Shown piece by piece: positions 48,801 through 58,413 of a DNA stretch of 64,000 bases. Source of the stretch: Daucus carota subsp. sativus (taxonomy: Eukaryota; Streptophyta; Magnoliopsida; Apiales; Apiaceae); the NCBI RefSeq assembly GCF_001625215.2, contig NC_030387.2:37285606-37349605 (forward strand), written 5' to 3'. The notes under the pieces were generated by a model that saw only the letters and a program-made list of their open reading frames with translations, was not told the origin of the DNA and made no database searches. Position numbers and translations under genes: made by a program. How positions within the stretch are numbered: the stretch's first letter is position 1; each line of letters opens with the position of its first letter.

Positions 48801-50452
48801 AAGTAATGCAGAAAAAGAACACGCTCAAAGATCAGAGAGAATCTCAGTAGAATAATCAAGCTAATATATGTGATGAATACGATTTAGCAATAATTAGAGT
48901 TACAACTATAGCTCTGTGCAAATATAACATAAGACTCTACACTAACATGTTATAACCTAGGAGAAAATTGAATATAGTGGGAAGAAGGTAGAACTTTGAC
49001 CATCCGCAAATTGCTTCTATCCGAGATCAGCTGAGCTGTATGAATAAAAAGCGACACAGGATACAAGTCTAATAATTCAGAACAGGCATGCTTGTAAAGT
49101 AGCTCATATACATTTAAAGCTGCTACAGGGTTGTCAGAACAATTGTTATAACTGCCTCGGCGGTTAGGCGCCATTAGGCGGATTATACATTTAACTGTAT
49201 ATATTAATTAATTTTCACGTACATACATTTAATGGCCATACTAAACAGAAAAGTTGTAGTTATACTCCTGAAATATTCTATACAAAAAACGGAACATGTA
49301 TATACTATACATATATGTACGTGGATGTGTTTGTAACGATTAAAAGAAGAATAACAGAAAAACCTGATAGAATATTTTTAAATGAATTTTTTGGCACCCC
49401 TTTAGATTGTTGTGGACTATTTTACATGTGCAGTAATGTTTACAACACAGAAATATTTTTTATAACTAATTTATTGCTGGACCACGTCAAAATTATATTG
49501 GGCTGGGTCAAAATGAAATTAGGGAACTAGGCGGAACTAGAGGACTTGGGCAGCTTTAGGCGTCACCTATGCCTTGAAAACTAAGGCAGGTCGGATGCTT
49601 AGCCATTTTACGTCGCCTAGTCTCCAAGGCGTGACCTATGTCCCAACTTGAATAACTTGATCAGCGAGTCAAAAATGAAACTTATAAGTTGAACAGAGGA
49701 CACGAGATGATGGCAGAACAAAAGAAACTAGAATAAAACAGTCTTTTCATATAAAATTGTTATGTGGCTCCACCAAGTCATAAATTGTAAACTTACAGTG
49801 CAAAGGCAGTTGACAATTTATACTACAAAAATGATGCTGAGGAACCAGACTTCAATTTCATGGGGACGCAATACGAATCAAGATGAGCGAATAAAGCGAA
49901 GTTCATAAACAATGAGAAAGCAATAAGGCAGAACAATGAAGAACAAGCGCTAAATTATGCACAAAATTCTACAAACTGTCTAACGACTCAATTTCCATTG
50001 AAATTCACTGCAGTTCTTCCTACACAATAACATTTCTAACCAAATATTCCCTAGTTCCAAAATTTCATGCCATTGTCATTCACAAAATGCAGAACATAAC
50101 AACTCGATAGCAAACCTTGATACGCACAATTATACAAATACTCAACACAACAATTCACCAAAATACTACAAATCGAATCAAGAAAACAAAATTCAAACTT
50201 TATTCAGCAAAACACAAAAAGATTCAAACTTTACTTCGCAACACACAAAAAATTCAAACTTTACAACACACAAATCTCAAAACAAAAAATTAAGAAGAAT
50301 CAACATACTTTAAACAAGCAGTGATCAATAGAAAGTTGAATCTGCTTAAAAGCCTCACGAGCACTACGCCTAGCAGAAACATTGTCCATGTCAGCATCTA
50401 GAAGCTTCTGAACTTGTTCGCTGACTTCCGAGAACTTCGCTTGCTTCCCCAT
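45886..50452 (-). CDS. Alpha/beta hydrolase, monoacylglycerol lipase / caffeoylshikimate esterase-like
   Basis: Eight exons: 50309-50452, 48625-48654, 47845-47971, 47608-47754, 47042-47172, 46834-46971, 46598-46696, 45886-46137; 355 residues. Residues 1-48 form a helical N-terminal extension (MGKQAKFSEVSEQVQKLLDA). The hydrolase fold follows with HGYGD (89-93), nucleophile elbow GQSMG (Ser165), catalytic Asp285 in HGKADVVTDP and His315 in AYHSLLEGE. This triad and the HG-Y-D oxyanion motif fit plant MAGL/CSE enzymes, which hydrolyse monoacylglycerols, lysophospholipids or caffeoylshikimate; substrate cannot be told from sequence alone. Exon 2 encodes only IPYDGVKMKE. Intron 3 seems to begin GC rather than GT (47843-47844 on the minus strand), because no nearby GT keeps the frame. 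Intron 1 is 1.65 kb and carries transposon-like sequence. Confidence 0.9.
49130..49660. mobile_element. Probable DNA-transposon remnant with GCCTAGGCG-type repeats
   Basis: In intron 1 of the hydrolase gene. Both flanks carry many GGCG/CGCC-rich words (CTCGGCGGTTAGGCGCCATTAGGCG at left in pieces; GTCGCCTAGTCTCCAAGGCG at right), in partial inverted orientation around an AT-rich core. This composition stands out from the neighbouring intron. Ends and target duplication could not be fixed. Confidence 0.45.
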
Positions 50453-51162
50453 TGTTGTTGCTTCTGAGTTCCTGATCGATTAAACCCTAGGTGGCTTAAG
50501 AAAATGCAATTAATGGCGAAATTGAGTTGGGATACGAGGAGTAATAGCTTGTGTATATATGTACGTATGTTTGATTCAGTTAAGATGTCAAGTTAGGTTG
50601 GATTTGATAGATGAAACATTAATTTATTCATAAAGATGTGATGTCCGAATACGGAAGTCAGTTGAAAATTAAGTTAAAGCTTTTGATTTTCAAAATTGGA
50701 GTGCCGTGACTGCCGTCTTGTCTAATCCGGAGGAAAATATATATATTCGCTCTCACTTTCAATAACCAAGACTTGATATTTTGACATGTATTAAAATTTA
50801 TATTTCGATTTTTATGATGAAAACATCAAATCTATACTTTAATTTATAAAAACATAATTAAATATATAAAATTTAACTAAATATTCAATATTAATATATT
50901 CAGAACCTGTGTGTTAAAATTAATTTTTGAAAACATGGGAGTGTATTATATGAGTATTATATAACAATCTGCGTGTTTTGCTTTCTGTCAAAAAATAAAA
51001 ATAAAAAAATCAGCGTGTTTTGCTTGATAATTAGACAAGATATTGCATAAGTTATCCCATCGTCCTGTTTTTTAATCCATGGAACTCTTTGCAAGGTTAT
51101 TGGAAAACATGATAAATGATTATCGGTGGAATTTGAGTTCTATAATAGACAAAGGAATGTGA
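50453..51162. other. Intergenic region upstream of the hydrolase gene
   Basis: Promoter and 5' flank of the hydrolase gene, AT-rich, with no recognised gene or transposon. Confidence 0.4.
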
Positions 51163-51803
51163 TCAGCGGTCAGGGGGAACTAGAAATTCATGCAGGGAGG
51201 TGCGCCATATAAATACTCCTTCCGTCCCGGCAGCCGGCAGGTTCTTTACGTTATTTTTTGACACACATTTTGGGGCTCCTATATAAAGTATAGTTCTATA
51301 ATATTTTTTCTGATTTTTTTTCATGAATAAAAGCTTGATTTTTAAACTTTTATTTTAAAAAAAATAAATTAAAAAAACGCTATCAAACTATACTTTATAG
51401 AAGTTTCAAAATGCGTGCGAACAATAAACGTAAACTATCTGGTGGGACGAAGAGAACATAATATTATAATGACCTAACTTCATTACATGAAAATTTATAC
51501 TACTAATTACTCAACCTTTTTACATTTCAGTATATTGTTTATTTTTCATTGAGTTTTAATAGACTAATGACCAATAATTTTTTTTTAATTAATCGAATAA
51601 AACCATTAATAGAGAACCAGTACAATAGACTTCATATCGATCAACACAGGCAAGCATACCATAGAGAAACTAAGGAACACAAAAGACATCCTATAGGACC
51701 AATGACCAATGAGTTTGCAATTTATATATGTATACACAGTTTGTTTTATTTTTTAAGTAGGGGCAGCTGACCCCTCAGCCACATGGCTCCCTCCGCCACT
51801 GAA
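51163..51803. mobile_element. Possible worn transposon with GGCGGAG-type ends, containing a MITE
   Basis: The right side (CCCCTCAGCCACATGGCTCC then CTCCGCCACTG, ~51768-51800) and the left side (AGCGGTCAGGGGGAACTAGA, from 51163) resemble the inverted ends of a common plant repeat. The match between arms is loose. A Stowaway copy lies within it. Confidence 0.35.
51216..51459. mobile_element. Stowaway-type MITE, one end diverged
   Basis: The left end CTCCTTCCGTCCCGGCAG follows TA. The right end GGTGGGACGAAGAGAACATA is a decayed partner. The interior has paired words (CTATATAAAGTATAG / ATACTTTATAGAAG), as in Stowaway hairpins. Confidence 0.6.
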
Positions 51804-51822
51804 TGTGATGGTTGTCATGGGG

Positions 51823-52083
51823 GATGAGCAGCTAAACCAGCGTCTTAAAAATATGGTGCTAAGGAAGAGAGTCAGCGTCGAAAGTCAGTATAGTCCGGTT
51901 AGGTACCTGACTGAGGATGATGCAACAAATAATGATACTCCATTTAGAATTTATAAGCCATTTGGGAGGGTGAGGAAGTTGTGGCATCTAGACATGGGAC
52001 TTGGATATGTCAGAGAAGGCTTTATGTTATCAGTTGTGATTAAGCCCACAACAATGAACATGATCAAATGTCAGCTTAAGTAG
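51823..52083 (+). pseudogene. Orphan coding-like fragment of unknown origin
   Basis: An open frame reading MGDEQLNQRLKNMVLRKRVS ... GRVRKLWHLDMGLGYVREGF ends at 52083. Composition looks protein-like, but I recognise no family, and no splice partner is obvious. It directly follows a transposon-like end, so it may be a captured or leftover gene fragment, or chance. Confidence 0.25.
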
Positions 52084-52544
52084 TTATATGGTTGGTTTTT
52101 TATTTTTCAAAACACCTCACGGCTCACATTCGTACCCAACCCAACCCCCCTGAAAAATAACATTCCGAACACTTACTTATCACCATTGTATTTTTGCTAA
52201 TGACTCATGAGTTGACCCCGTAGGAGCCACAAGTTGAACGAGAGACCATCGTTCTCATATACTGATATATAGCAAATTGATCTCTCATGCGTGTCTAAAG
52301 CTAGGAAACTATTAGACCATACACACTTTACACACTTTACACTTTACTACATTCGTACATAAAGTTAACCAATAGCTAGAAGAGCCCTGGCAGCCCACTG
52401 GGCTGTCACTGTCGATGGATGATAAATCTAGCCTCAGCACTTCTGATGCCAATCATAGGCCCAGAAATATAGAACCCGTCCTTTTTACACTTCCGAAACT
52501 CGGGAAAGTATGACAACATTTAAACGATTCTTGTGAACATTTAA

Positions 52545-53676
52545 ACATATATACACTACTCCTCCTAGGTCAGAACTTCCTTTGCTCTGCCGCTTCAACC
52601 TCCTACTCCTCCTGGGTCAGAATTTCAAATTGAGAATTTCTTGCGTTCAAATTCTCTCTCTCTCACTCAAACTCATACTCATCCACATTCACTCACCCCT
52701 GTTTGGTCTCTGTTTATTCAATCCTCTGGCACCCGAGCAACTATTGTCCAGCCTAATAAAGCTTGATATAACATCTTATATCTTGTTCTGCGTGAAGAGA
52801 AAAAGATCGAGAGAGAGGGGCAATTAAAAAGATGGGTTTGTCACATGATGCTGCTTTCAAATCCTATGGGGTTCCTCATGGCTCAACTGGTATGCCCTTC
52901 TATTACAATTATTTACAATATTCTTTCTTTTTCTCATGATTTTGAGTGAAATTGCGAAAGGTGTTGATTTTAATCTTGTTTGTTTGTGTGTATTTGTTTG
53001 TTTGTTTAATCCCTGTGTTTTGTTTGGTTTTTGGTGTTTTTGGCGATTTTTCATGTTACATGTGATACGCTTCGTTGTTCGCTTCGCATACAACGAGGCA
53101 ATTTGATCGATAGCATAGCTGTGGTGGCCGATGGTGGCGGTGACGACGGTTTCAGGACGGGACCCGGTTTCAGAAAGGAAAGCGCGCTAATTGTGCCTTA
53201 ATTGAGGGCGGTAATTGTGCCTTGTTAATTATGCCTCTTTATTGAGGGCGTAAATTGTGCCTCAATTATTGAGGGCGTAAATTGTGCCTTTTTATTGAGG
53301 GCGTTAATTGGGCCTTATTTGAGGGCGTTAATTGTGTCTTAATTAAGGATATTAATATTTTATTATTATGCCTTAATTAAGAGTTTAATTATCTCAATCA
53401 TGAGTTATCATGATTGTGGGAATATTTTGATGTAACCTGTCAAATATATCGACTTATATTCTTTTTGTTTCTCTTGTTTTATTTTCAGGATTCTTGGAAG
53501 AAGGCCGGTTTTCTTTTCGGACATTAAAGTTTTATTGTCTAAATTTCCCCGGTCATCTTGCATGTCCGACGGTTAGATAATAAGCTTTGTTGAATGAAAG
53601 AATTATCACGGTGAATTGCCGATTCTCGTTGAGATTTATTCTCATTTTCAAAAAAAAAAAACATATATACACTACT
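52545..53676 (+). mobile_element. 1.1-kb retroposed insert with 16-bp target duplication and poly(A), apparently chimeric
   Basis: The insert 52561-53660 is flanked by a perfect 16-bp direct repeat ACATATATACACTACT (52545-52560 and 53661-53676) and ends in ~12 A. These are hallmarks of L1-type target-primed insertion. The 5' part looks like a host transcript leader: CT-rich sequence, then a start codon at 52832 in context AAAAAGATGGG, a 20-codon exon-like piece (MGLSHDAAFKSYGVPHGSTG) and a good donor CTG|GTATGC. The middle is T-rich and intron-like. Next come a GC-rich block (~53100-53190), a minisatellite and a LINE-like 3' tail. The source gene is not recognised. The leader-plus-intron reading is inference; the duplication and tail are seen directly. 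Confidence 0.75.
53188..53345 (+). repeat. Minisatellite of TTGAGGGCGTAAATTGTGCC units
   Basis: About five imperfect copies of a 25-35-bp unit built on TTGAGGGCG(T)(A/T)AATTGTGCCT, with variable spacers. It lies inside the retroposed insert 52561-53660. Confidence 0.85.
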
Positions 53677-53728
53677 ATTTGGTCTTTATTAATTAATAAA
53701 TAAAATAATGTTTTTTTATAAAAAAATA

Positions 53729-53957
53729 CTCCCTCCGTTCCAAATTACAATAGCTAGTTGACTTTGGGCACATAACTTAAGGTGCATTGACCGGCTAATT
53801 CTGAAATTTATTTTTATGATTTTTCTTTTGTAAACAAAAATTTCATATTTTAATTTTTGTTTAGAAAAATTAAATTTTAAATGGAACTGTGCGATCAATG
53901 CATCTTAAAGTGTGTGTCCGAAGATAAAGAGCTCCATTTAACTTGGGATGGAAGGAG
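53729..53957. mobile_element. Stowaway-type MITE (family A)
   Basis: Ends CTCCCTCCGTTCCAAATTAC and, reversed, CTCCTTCCATCCCAAGTTAA, flanked by TA. The interior (TTGACTTTGGGCACATAACT) matches the copy at 100-333, so the family has at least two members here. It is only ~50 bp beyond the retroposed insert. Confidence 0.85.
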
Positions 53958-54101
53958 TAATGTTAGTCTACGTTATCTAACCTTTGCTTGTTTCCAACAT
54001 CACAGGCACACATTTTGTTCATCCGTGATGAACTGATACCTCGTACCATTTATACAATCAACTTGGAAACTAGCACAAGAGCTGCTTATGTATATTATAT
54101 A

Positions 54102-54200
54102 CTCCCTCCGTGACACAATATATGTATCTTTTGGATCTCAAAAATATTAGATTTAAAATTTATAAACTCAAACACACATTTATATATTAGAATCAAGGGG
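54102..54200. mobile_element. One-ended Stowaway fragment
   Basis: TA followed by CTCCCTCCGTGACACAATAT, the usual Stowaway left end, with no matching right end in the next ~300 bp. Right boundary approximate. Confidence 0.5.
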
Positions 54201-54512
54201 CTTCGTCATAAAATACCTTGAATTATTATGTTAATAAGAAAATTGCATATGGTTCTGTCTTTTAATTTAAATACAGTGAAATATTTGCTTTAGTTTTAAA
54301 ATGAGAACAATTTTATTATAAATACGGGGAAGTATCTATTGAATTTTCAAAATTAGAACAAACAATTACAAAATGATCATTAATCTGCATTACATATTTA
54401 CGAGGATTTTTTTTTTTTAATTCAAGGACAAATTTACACTTAAAAATGATCTTCATGTGAAAGAAAGAAGAATGATATTTGTTGAACTCGGATTAAAATA
54501 AAATAAAATTAA

Positions 54513-54618
54513 CTTAGCCCGATTGGATAGTCCAGTGGTCAAGGACTTATCGGCTTATCTTGTTGGCTCAGTTCCCGGGTTCGACTCTGGCTCATAAGCC
54601 AGGTTAGTCGGAAAAAAA
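54513..54618 (+). mobile_element. tRNA-derived SINE (candidate)
   Basis: A-box TAGTCCAGTGGTCAAGGACT and B-box GGGTTCGACTCTGG lie ~50 bp apart, as in RNA polymerase III promoters, followed by an A-run at ~54613. It is not a functional tRNA: the arms do not pair by eye. An imperfect AAAATTA(A/C) repeat flanks it. Confidence 0.55.
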
Positions 54619-54931
54619 AAATTACTAGACCCAGGTATTAACGAGAGAAGTAAATACTGTAGTTTCTATTCGGGTAACCTGCAAGAAACACGCCAAGAGA
54701 ACGGAGGGCATAGATAGCTAGAGCTAGAAAAACAGGACAAAATTACACTACTAAAACTCCATCCCACACTCAACCATTTCTCTGACAACAGTTATCACCC
54801 TTCATGTGATTTCTCGTAACTCTACTCCCACCCTACACCTTAAATACCCCAACAACTAACGAACAACATAGTATTTCACTGTCTTGTTTCTCTATTTACA
54901 TTTGTTTGAATGCTTGGAAATAATTAGCCCA

Positions 54932-55186
54932 ATGGGTGGTTGTCGAAGGAGTTTGGTACTTGTGGTGGCTGCTCTGGTTGTATCGGTGTGTCCGATATGG
55001 ATGTGCAGTCACGGTATGGTTGACGGGATTCGAATATTTTATGAGACGAATTCTGCGAGCGAGCTCGGAGATTGTAGCGGTGTGAATCGAGGGAGAGAGG
55101 ATTCTGGGTGCAGTGGAAGTGCTCGAAGGAGGTTTGAAGATTTTAAGAGAAGGGTTCCTACAGGTTCAGATCCTCTCCACAATTAA
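54932..55186 (+). CDS. CLE signalling peptide precursor
   Basis: 84 residues, intronless. A hydrophobic signal peptide (~1-28, RRSLVLVVAALVVSVCPIWM) is followed by a variable middle and, as the last twelve residues (73-84), RRVPTGSDPLHN. This fits the CLE consensus R-x-V-P-T/S-G-P/S-D/N-P-L-H-H/N and is close to the CLE40/CLE8/CLE18 group. CLE peptides are cut out, often hydroxylated and arabinosylated on proline, and read by CLAVATA1-type receptor kinases to control meristems or vascular development. Residue S at position 7 of the peptide instead of P is shared with CLE40-like peptides. I chose the ATG at 54932 rather than upstream ones because the signal peptide begins there. The exact orthologue is uncertain. 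Confidence 0.92.
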   Translation: MGGCRRSLVLVVAALVVSVCPIWMCSHGMVDGIRIFYETNSASELGDCSGVNRGREDSGCSGSARRRFEDFKRRVPTGSDPLHN

Positions 55187-55765
55187 TAATTTTATCGTTC
55201 ATTTTGGTGTCCAGCTACCTAGTGTGTTTTTGTCGTTTTTAAGTTGAAAATGTATGTAATTTTCTGGTTTATCTGAGTTTATATATTTTGTTCTTGGGTT
55301 CTCATGCACATTCAAACATATTCTTGGTGATATTTATCAACTCACTGAAATCTATAATCGATATGTATCATTAGAGCATCTCCAACGGGATGCATCAGTT
55401 ATCATGTGAAAAATCATGAAGAAAAGTTAGAAACGCCATGAATATGCAGACTCCAAAAAAAATATAAACGAGCGGAGTGTTGTAAACACTCCCCCCGAAA
55501 ATATACAATTTCAAACTTCAAATCTTCCCCTGATTATATTTTTGGTTATGAATTTCAGATTATCTAATAAAAATTTCAAAAAGATAAACGTGACTCCCTC
55601 TTACTATACATTCGTACACAGTGTATAATCTCAGATTTCCAGGACCTCTGATAAAAGATCAAAAGACTACATGTACTTGGATATAAAAAGTTGTACCTTG
55701 ATTGTTGATGCAGGTGGAAAAGAACTCTGGTACATTAGTAAATGTATATCCGGTACCATAATTAA

Positions 55766-55910
55766 CTAGCATAAAAGCCCGTGCGAGGCACGGGGCTCTA
55801 GTTTTTGCTGTGTTTTAAATAATATTCATGTGTCATTATATTGTTCTCGTACGAGCTTTCAATTTGTATTGTGTTTTAAATAATATCCGTGTGTCATCAT
55901 ATTGTTTCGA
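55766..55910 (-). mobile_element. Helitron 3'-terminus-like sequence
   Basis: On the minus strand: a GC-rich hairpin (GCCCCGTGC-CTC-GCACGGGC), a short spacer TTTTATG, then CTAG followed by T. Hairpin, ~10-bp spacer and CTRR is the Helitron 3' end, with insertion between A and T. The element would extend to the right from 55766; its 5' end (TC on the minus strand) was not found, so the right boundary is arbitrary. Within it a ~40-bp block (TGTGTTTTAAATAATAT...) is repeated at ~55812 and ~55868. Confidence 0.6.
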
Positions 55911-56008
55911 GCGTAACTATTACATTTTATTTTTTGACAAAATATGTAAATATGAAAAATGTAATATTTGCACCCTAATAGCATTAATAGTAATAATAAG
56001 TACTAATA

Positions 56009-56319
56009 TTCCCTCCGTCCCATTTTATATGACTCTTATTTCTTTTTGAGACATCTCTAAAATAATGAACTTATTATACTTACTATTTTTAAACACTACT
56101 TTTCACTATTACACCCACTACTTCTCTATTTTATACTCTTTTTTATTAAATAAACACTATTACACTTACTACTTACCTCCACTATTTCAAATCTATTATT
56201 AAATTTTGATATGTTCCACCACTTTACCCACTTTCCAACTAAATTTACTCTTTTTTTACTAATTTTTTCTTAATCTCCGTGAAAGTCAAATAAGGTCACT
56301 TAAAATGGGACGAAGGGAG
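56009..56319. mobile_element. Stowaway-type MITE
   Basis: 311 bp between TA dinucleotides (56007-56008, 56320-56321). Ends are TTCCCTCCGTCCCATTTTAT and, reversed, CTCCCTTCGTCCCATTTTAA. The interior has short internal repeats. Confidence 0.85.
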
Positions 56320-56322
56320 TAT

Positions 56323-57520
56323 ATTTTAAAAAAATTTATGGATCAAAAACTACATTTGAATGGATATTTCTGTATTCAAATTCGTTAGGATATAGAGACC
56401 ATTATCATATTATCTATGTTCAAAATTATATTCGAAATTAATACTGATATTTTAGATTTTAAATATAATAAACTCATTAAAAGTATATGTTGCACACATT
56501 TTGTATAAATAGAAATTGAAACATATGTTCAATGTAAAAAGACACATATCTTATTTTATTATAAAAGCATCAATTGAACTACTAACCATATAATTGCACC
56601 CCAAAAATTTCCGACACCTTTGATGTGTCTTATCCTTTTATTTTTCATATCAATTATATAGTACTTTAACGTATTATATTTTTATTGTTAATTTAAAAAT
56701 ATTAGATGATTATTACTTTGCTACAGTATGTTATAACGTTATCTCGTTATAAAATTTTAATTTTTTATAATTAGTTTTTTGAGCTTGTCGATTAAGACTT
56801 TTAATAATTTTTCATGTGATCGTTATAAACCAGATCCCAAACAAATGATTTTTAGGAATTTCAAATAGTAAAAAGAGAGTAGATATGAGTTAGGCATCAT
56901 GAAGTTCATAAAACCATGAACTATTTAGTTCAATGAGTCGTGTAGTTACTTTTTTAGCTTTGTGCAAACTCACATTTTTAAATATTTTAATACTTATATT
57001 TATTAGGAGTGATCAATGTGGCATATCATTTTCAATTGTTAAAGATCAAGTCATATATCCGATATTTTGAATTAAGAAAAAACTATTCTTGTTCTAGTCC
57101 CTTTTAATCAGATATTAGTTTTCACCGTATCGCGTCAGATTATCCGATTCAGAATTAATTATATTTTATTAGAATTAATTTAAACCTCAGTTTGTGTGCT
57201 TATTTCTCACATTCATGACTTAAAAATTCTATAATATTGTATCGGTACTCGTTTAAACTATTAAGTTAGATTTGAATTCGTTTATTTTAATTCAAATATG
57301 AATTATATCTATTTTTAGAAATCTGAATCATGGCTCGAACCCGATTATTTATATTCTTTTTCAATTTTAAATTTATTCACGTAAATAATTAATTCATAGA
57401 TATTAATCTATCATGTAAACAATATATGAGACTTAACTGAAATAATAACTTGTCTCAAATAAATAAGATATTAAAACGAATATAAATACAAAAACTTTAA
57501 AGTATGTGGTTAATGCTTTT
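56323..57520. other. AT-rich intergenic DNA
   Basis: No gene, RNA gene or definable transposon recognised. Confidence 0.4.
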
Positions 57521-57528
57521 GAATAATA

Positions 57529-57610
57529 AACTAATTGTTTGTGTAGTTGAAGTGGTTTGAGTGATGTATTTGCATCTTAGAGGTCCTGAGTTCGAGTCTT
57601 ATGAATAATA
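57529..57610 (+). mobile_element. tRNA-like SINE fragment (candidate)
   Basis: A-box-like TAGTTGAAGTGGTTTGAGTG and B-box-like TGAGTTCGAGTC lie ~45 bp apart, followed by a T-run. TGAATAATA occurs on both sides (57520-57528 and 57602-57610), possibly a target duplication. Confidence 0.45.
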
Positions 57611-57835
57611 TTTTTTTTTATATATATGAGAAGATGCTAGGTTCGGAGTTAGGCTCAGGTTCGGAGCTAGGTAATTTATTTGCTCAGGAGGGAGGCTTAA
57701 CACGAACCTGTTAAGCTATTATATATATAAGTAGATTTTATCCGTGAATATGGGAAATGTGTATATGTACGTGCGTATGGTAGGGACATGTTAATATAGT
57801 ACAGAGAAAGGCCCATCATCATGATATCTTAATCG

Positions 57836-58366
57836 AGAAAATAGATTTTTTTACCACTTAATTTATTGTGCTTTTAAAAACTTATCACCCAACTAAATTT
57901 TGTTTCATTTTACACACTAATGTTAGATTTGATGTTTTTTTTAGGAGTAGTGCTAGGTGCACATAATTGTGTACATAAAACTTGTACATAATGACGTGGC
58001 AATTGAGGTGTAGGGTTTTAATTGGGGTGGTTGATGTGAATACAGGGGGCCATTCCAATTAAACCTCCCACATGTCATTATGTACACAATTTTGTATACA
58101 ATTATGTGCACCAAGCATTTTCCTTTTTTTAGCCACACCAACTTAGGTTCGGATTGGGTTACTAGTATTATGATATTTTTTTTGTCACTAAACTTATTAC
58201 GTCTTTAGAAACTAACCACTCAGCTATAATTTTTTTATTTTACTCACTAGTGTTAGATTTAGCTTTTTTTTTTGTCACATTAGTGACTAAAAGAAGGAAA
58301 AAAAATAGTTTGGTGGTAAATTTCTAAAAACACTATAAGCTGAGTGGCAAAAAAATCTATTTTCCC
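57836..58366. mobile_element. Inverted-repeat element carrying a nested MITE
   Basis: The left end GAGAAAATAGATTTTTTTAC and the reversed right end GGGAAAATAGATTTTTTTGC match over ~70 bp with differences. A second copy of the inner block (ACTCACTAGTGTTAGATTTA-like, ~58171-58274) makes a direct repeat as well. A ~170-bp MITE (57947-58117) splits it. Confidence 0.6.
57947..58117. mobile_element. ~170-bp MITE nested in the surrounding repeat
   Basis: Long inverted arms: the left begins TGCTAGGTGCACATAATTGT; the reversed right begins TGCTTGGTGCACATAATTGT. Pairing continues through TGTACA, ATGACGTGG/ATGACATGTGG and TTTAATTGG, so it is nearly all hairpin. It has no coding content. Such hairpins are frequent sources of 24-nt siRNA, though that is not shown here. 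Confidence 0.8.
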
Positions 58367-58413
58367 TATCTTAATTAAAATTATAATTCAAAAAGACTTT
58401 CTTCAAATTTATT

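Noticed and set aside
54513-54618. Possible functional tRNA gene
   Set aside because: A- and B-boxes are present, but acceptor and anticodon arms do not pair; a SINE is the better reading.
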